Positions 59,512 to 64,000 of a stretch of 64,000 nt of DNA are shown one piece after another. The notes beneath the pieces are model-generated. The model was not told where the DNA came from. It made no database searches and saw only the letters and a list, made by a program, of their open reading frames with translations. The DNA is from Allium sativum (lineage: Eukaryota > Streptophyta > Magnoliopsida > Asparagales > Amaryllidaceae). The stretch spans positions 227,825,835 to 227,889,834 of the forward strand of contig CM060922.1 of NCBI GenBank assembly GCA_030737875.1. The letters are read 5' to 3'. Each line of letters opens with the position of its first letter. Within the stretch, counting starts at the first letter, position 1. The position numbers were made by a program, and so were the translations under genes.

Positions 59512-59901
59512 TGTAATATCCCGTATTTTTGGTAGTAAAATATTTAATGAATTTATTATTTTAAAAATTATATTTGGAATATTAATGGATTTTAATATTG
59601 AATTCGTTTGTTTAGAACGAAGTTTTGAATGTTAAGTTTATATATAATTTATATCGAGCTCGAAATGGCGCAGTAGTTTGTAATATTGAGTTTTCAAATT
59701 CAGTTGAATATACAGGATCCGATATAAGTCGGAATTTTGTGAAACAAGAAACATTTGAATCTAGTTTATAATAATTTTCTAATGAAAGAGAAAAATCCAG
59801 ATTTCGTTTTATAGATTGTTAGTTATGACCAAATCAAAATTTAATATAGTCGCTATGGATTCGTTTATAAAATGTAACTTTTTTTTATTAAATTTAAAAG
59901 G

Positions 59902-59962
<61 letters not shown>

Positions 59963-60440
59963 ATATCGTGTAACTCGAAAATATTGGCGTTGAGTTATAA
60001 TTCCATTGTGGTTTATAGTTGAAGTGATATATTATTTCATTTGAGTATATTGGTTAATAATAATTTATTTATTATTAAATTAATTGTTTTGGAATTTAAT
60101 TATATTTTTATTGATATTATATAAACCTTAGAAATAGGTATTTTCCAAACGACCTCTATTCCTGATGAAACGAATTTTATTGGAATACGTACGGCTAGTT
60201 ATTGCTAAATTTCCAGTTTGGAGAAAATTGGAGTTGTTTCGTCGGTACGTTCAGTTTAAATGTGAACCGATAAATATGTTGAAATTAAAATAATGTTGTT
60301 ATGAAACGGAGTCCGCTTTCAATGAAATTTATTTTATGGGACCGAAACATCAAGCTGTAACAGTATATTTATTTTCGTTGAGTTTGGAATAGGTGTTTGG
60401 TGGTGCGTATATGTAACGGTAGCGATAAAAGCGGTAACCG
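59512..60440 (+). mobile_element. Old relative of giant-LTR family (partial LTR)
   Basis: Begins TGTAATATCCCGTATTTTTG and follows the LTR consensus with many changes, for example 'GAAATGGCGCAGTAGTTTG', 'GTGAAACAAGAAACATTTGA' and 'TAGTCGCTATGGATTC'. It includes an (AT)n microsatellite at 59906-59960. The right end is unclear. Confidence 0.55.
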
Positions 60441-60541
60441 AGTAGATTATATATATGACTTATCTTATATATCTTCTTTTCAACAGCCTGTATTTTCTTT
60501 ACAATGTGTCTACTCTGATTTTTTTACCTTCTCCAAATTAC

Positions 60542-60630
60542 CCCGTTGTGTATTTACTTTCAAAGACAGTTGCCAATCTCCAAATGACACCGTTGTGTAT
60601 TTCCTTCCAAAGACAGTTGCCAACCAAATA
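60542..60630 (+). repeat. Tandem duplication, 48 bp
   Basis: CCGTTGTGTATTTMCTTYCA followed by AAGACAGTTGCCAA occurs at 60542 and 60590. Confidence 0.75.
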
Positions 60631-60639
60631 TACCACTTC

Positions 60640-61096
60640 ACAGACTTCTTTTCAACCAGCTAGGAAAGTGAATTGCAAACACTAAGGCAGCTTTACATTT
60701 CCTTTTATATTAGATATCAAATACATAAAGCTGCAACACATCACTGGGTTGGAACCGACCTACAATGTACAATCACACAAGCTATCTAATGATACTTCTC
60801 GGTCCAACAACCGAGGGAGCTTATATTATTTAAATCGTGACTGTCAATCCATCTAAGCAGCGTGATTCCCAAGTTTTTGAATAACCCACCTACGAGCAAT
60901 AGCTAACCTATAGTTGCTGCAACCCTACACTAAACACCTTGCTTCCCACGTAACTTCTCCTGTATACATATACAGCTGCGCAGTTTGTATTTCTTCGTTT
61001 CAGCAATGAAGGAAACATGCTTTCCACAAACTAAATAAAATAACAACAATGCATTTGAAAACTCCACATTTAAAAATAAATATAACCGAAGCCTAT
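60640..61096. other. No gene seen
   Basis: Unremarkable AT-rich sequence between two LTR relatives. Confidence 0.4.
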
Positions 61097-63950
61097 TGTA
61101 ACAATCCGGAAAATCGGAACCAGTTAAAAAATTTTATTTTGGCAATTTTAATGGATTTTGACGATTTAAAATTATTTTTTCAAATAATAACTACTAAAAA
61201 TTTATTTAGATCGAAGTTAGAATGAATAAATTTATTTTAAATATAAAATAAGCCAGAAATGGCGCGGTAGTTTGAAAATTCGATTTCTAATTTCAAATGA
61301 ATATACATAATTCAATATAAGTCAGAATTGGACGAAACCAGAAATATTTGAATCTGTTTAATTATATCTTTCTAACGAATGTAAGAAACTGAGATTTCAC
61401 TTATAAATTGAAATTTATGTCCAGTTTAAAATTCAAAAATTCGCTATGGAATTTATATATATATATATATTAGTATAATATATAGCCCTTAAAAATAGCC
61501 ATTTTGCAAATGACCTTCGTTTTCAACGAGTGGTCAGTGAAATCACTGTAGATGCTCAGGTGATCAGATCGGAGGACGGTGACGAGGTCAGGAGGAGATA
61601 GGCGATGTGTCTAGGTGATCACAAGTGGTCAGTGGCGTCTCGATGGATTGTGTATGTGCATCGTGCACATGTGTGTGTGTCAACAGGAAAGGAAAAGGAG
61701 TGGTACTGGGCTTGGCATTGCGTTTTCATGGTGAACGGACGAGTGTAGCATGAAGTTTGGGATGTGGTACTTGGCACTTTGGTACTTTGACACTTTGGCA
61801 CTTGGAATTTGGCTGGCGCATGAGGATTTTGGAGATCAGGGCGTGCGCAGCATGCTGATTTGGAAGGTGGTACTTTGGTTAAAGTGGTACTTTGGTACTG
61901 GTATTTGGTAGTGGCTGGAGCGTGGTGTTTTGGAGGGGATTAGCATGCGCAGCATAAGGTTCTAAAACGTGGTACTTGCGAAAGTGGTACATTGGTACTG
62001 GAAATGTGGTGATGGCCGGAGCATGGGTTCTGGAGCAGTTTTCACGTGCACACCATGGTGTTTTCAAGTGGTACTTTGGCAGCGAAGGGAAATGGATTTT
62101 GACTGTTTTTAAATTAAAACCAGTTTAAATAAAATAGAAAATAAAATAAAAACTAAAAGAAGAAAAGCAATAAATAAATAAAAAGAGGTTTTTATTTAAT
62201 AAAAACCAAATATCGTGGGCAAGTAGAAGAAAAGACAGTAGCAAGGAAGCTTGACTTTAGAGTTCGACGAGTTTAATATAATCAAAGGAAACAATTAATA
62301 TAGAATATAAATTTAAATTATTTATGATTAATTGGAAGTAAGAAGATAATTTACAAGAATAACAAAGGTATTAAACATCGTACAAACCAAGTTGACAAAC
62401 GGAGTAAAATACCGTATACAACGCATATGCTTTAGTTGTTCGTTTGTAAAAGTTAATCAAATATCTGGATTTAAACAATGTAGCTATATACCAATTTGAT
62501 TGGACGAATTTTATAAAATAAAGTGTATATAAAATGAATTATACCTAATCCGATTCAGTTTAAGCTGATAACTAATGTGTTAAGATCAAGTGAATATTGA
62601 AACCATTCTTAAGGATCAACTGATAGTAAATACATTACATAAATCGTTTCGAAGAGGCTGGAAGTATATTACACTTTGATTCAAATTATACGCCGCATGT
62701 CAGACATATTGAAGACGGAGATATGCGAGGGATATTTTGAATAGTGTCTTCGGTTTGTCTAGTCCTAGGACAACTTGTATGGACGGATGTCTGACAACGT
62801 ATAACTAGCAGATCTTACTCATTGAATTTTCGTAAGTGTATTACATTGGTGGCGGAGAAATTCGTTTCTCTTAGCTTTATGTCCGTAATGTATTTGGGAA
62901 AACCAATGCGTGTTCTGACAGATATGATGGTGTGGCATCCAAAGTAATTAATGATCTGTCAAATGATAAACATGACCTCTAGCCTCACAACCAGGAAATG
63001 GAAAAAATCGGGCAGGCAGCATAGCTAGGTGGATCATACCCAAGAAGGGTATATTATCACCATCTAGAGGAATTCCATTTTAACTTCTTAATATTTTTCG
63101 CTGCTAAAGCTTTCGGAAACGGTAAATCGAGCTCAACCGTGGGTGATAATATATTCGTTACACTCAAGCTAAATGAGTGGATAGTCATGTGTGGCCGGGT
63201 TACAAGACGTTCTTGCTGAACCCCAGTGTATCCTCTCTAGAGTACGTTGATCGGTAGGTGATCCCATACCTTGTCTGATGGAATCCAATCTCCAATAAGT
63301 GCTCCACGGTTTTAGATTTTATACTTTATACGTGAAACGTGAGATGCAAGCGTCTCACTAGATGTTTATTTATTTGATAAAAACTATCATAATATCAGAT
63401 GATTTTGATATCAAAAGTACTCGAGTCATAATCCATAATACTCATGGATTTGTCTAAAGATTTTCTAAGGATAAATGAATCTGTCTAGTATGGGATAAAC
63501 TTATTTCTTTATTTCCCTGTTTCCAAACTATGTTAACTTTGTTTACCTCACACCAGTCCCCTGACCGAACCAGAGTTTATTTTCTGTGTTTCCTAAACTC
63601 TTTGGTACTCATAACACTTGTTATGAGTAGACAAGTGATCCAGGCAGCAAGTGGAACCTTATGGAGTCTGTTGGATTTGGAGTTCAAGACCCAGTCCAGT
63701 AGTATTTCTATGTATCCAATTTAAGTATCTATAGTAATCATGTATGGTAATGTATTATGATGTCGTTGCACTATGATGATGTATTATGATGTTATACTAT
63801 AATATACCAGACCCTGTTATGTAATATATTACATCTTTTGTGAAATTCCGCTGTGAGATTCTGACGTTTTGTTTAGTTATATTCTCTATCTATTTCTATT
63901 TCTTAAATAATGACACGACTTTTGAGGTCATCGAAAATTGCGCCGTTACA
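61097..63950 (+). mobile_element. Diverged LTR of the same superfamily (about 2.85 kb)
   Basis: Starts TGTAACAATCCGGAAAATCG and ends ATTGCGCCGTTACA. The first 400 bp follow the giant-LTR consensus ('GAAATGGCGCGGTAGTTTG', 'TTCGCTATGGAATTTAT', 'CCCTTAAAAATAGCCATTTTG'), and the last kilobase resembles the LTR 3' part ('GCGGAGAAATTCGTTTCTC', 'CACACCAGTCCCCTGACCG'). The C-rich block and minisatellites are absent. No primer-binding site follows and no 5-bp duplication was found, so it is a solo or truncated LTR. The middle has the repeats listed at 61740. Confidence 0.6.
61740..62090 (+). repeat. Imperfect repeats rich in GGTACTTTGG
   Basis: Three loose copies of a unit of about 115 bp with 'GTGGTACTTTGGTACTGG', 'GGAGC(G/A)TGG' and 'GCATGCGCAGCAT'. 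Copies differ at many positions. Confidence 0.65.
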
Positions 63951-64000
63951 AAAGACATCAGTAAATAGTCATACAAAATTTTGAAAGTGTGTGTTATATA

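Noticed and set aside
59906..59960. (AT)n run with 'IYIYIY' open frame
   Set aside because: A simple dinucleotide microsatellite.

Overview
This is nuclear DNA of a flowering plant, most likely a eudicot. It is AT-rich, with spliced genes, TATA boxes and plant-type transposable elements (PIF/Harbinger, CACTA, hAT, LTR retrotransposons, LINE) lying inside one another. I see no rRNA, tRNA, CRISPR or bacterial-type operon. The species cannot be fixed from the sequence alone.

Region 1 (1-6058): low-copy-looking DNA with four candidate exons, all on the minus strand. They look like part of an intron-rich host gene of unknown function. A 284-bp tandem duplication lies at its right end.

Region 2 (6062-15212): a 9.15-kb PIF/Harbinger-type DNA transposon. 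It has matching 13-bp terminal inverted repeats, a TTA target duplication, and many perfect palindromes just inside both ends. It carries six genes in alternating orientation: a Myb/SANT-like ORF1 (spliced), a DDE transposase broken by three stop codons, two small GRF zinc-finger genes, an AT-hook gene, and a three-exon plant-mobile-domain (MAIN-like) gene with one in-frame stop. The last four are cargo not needed for standard Harbinger transposition. This is the most interesting object in the window.

Region 3 (about 16.4-54.3 kb): a stack of insertions. Remains of a gypsy-type retroelement (gag-like pieces at 18.8-19.2, 25.2-26.8 and 52.0-52.2 kb; a shared 160-bp repeat at 17.65 and 54.10 kb) surround a complete 5.9-kb CACTA element without visible transposase (19235-25148) and a LINE on the minus strand (27.5-51.9 kb). 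The LINE has ORF1 but no ORF2. It is split by a 22-kb block (28647-50846) made of one family of giant-LTR, non-coding retrotransposons: a truncated LTR, an element with 6.2-kb LTRs around only 1.03 kb of internal DNA, a 93-bp internal stub, and a third 6.9-kb LTR.

Region 4 (54.3-64 kb): a decayed Copia gag and LTR (minus strand), a 616-bp hAT-type MITE, and two older relatives of the giant-LTR family (59.5-60.4 kb and 61.1-63.95 kb). Apart from the Harbinger cargo and the exons at the left edge, nothing looks like a working gene.
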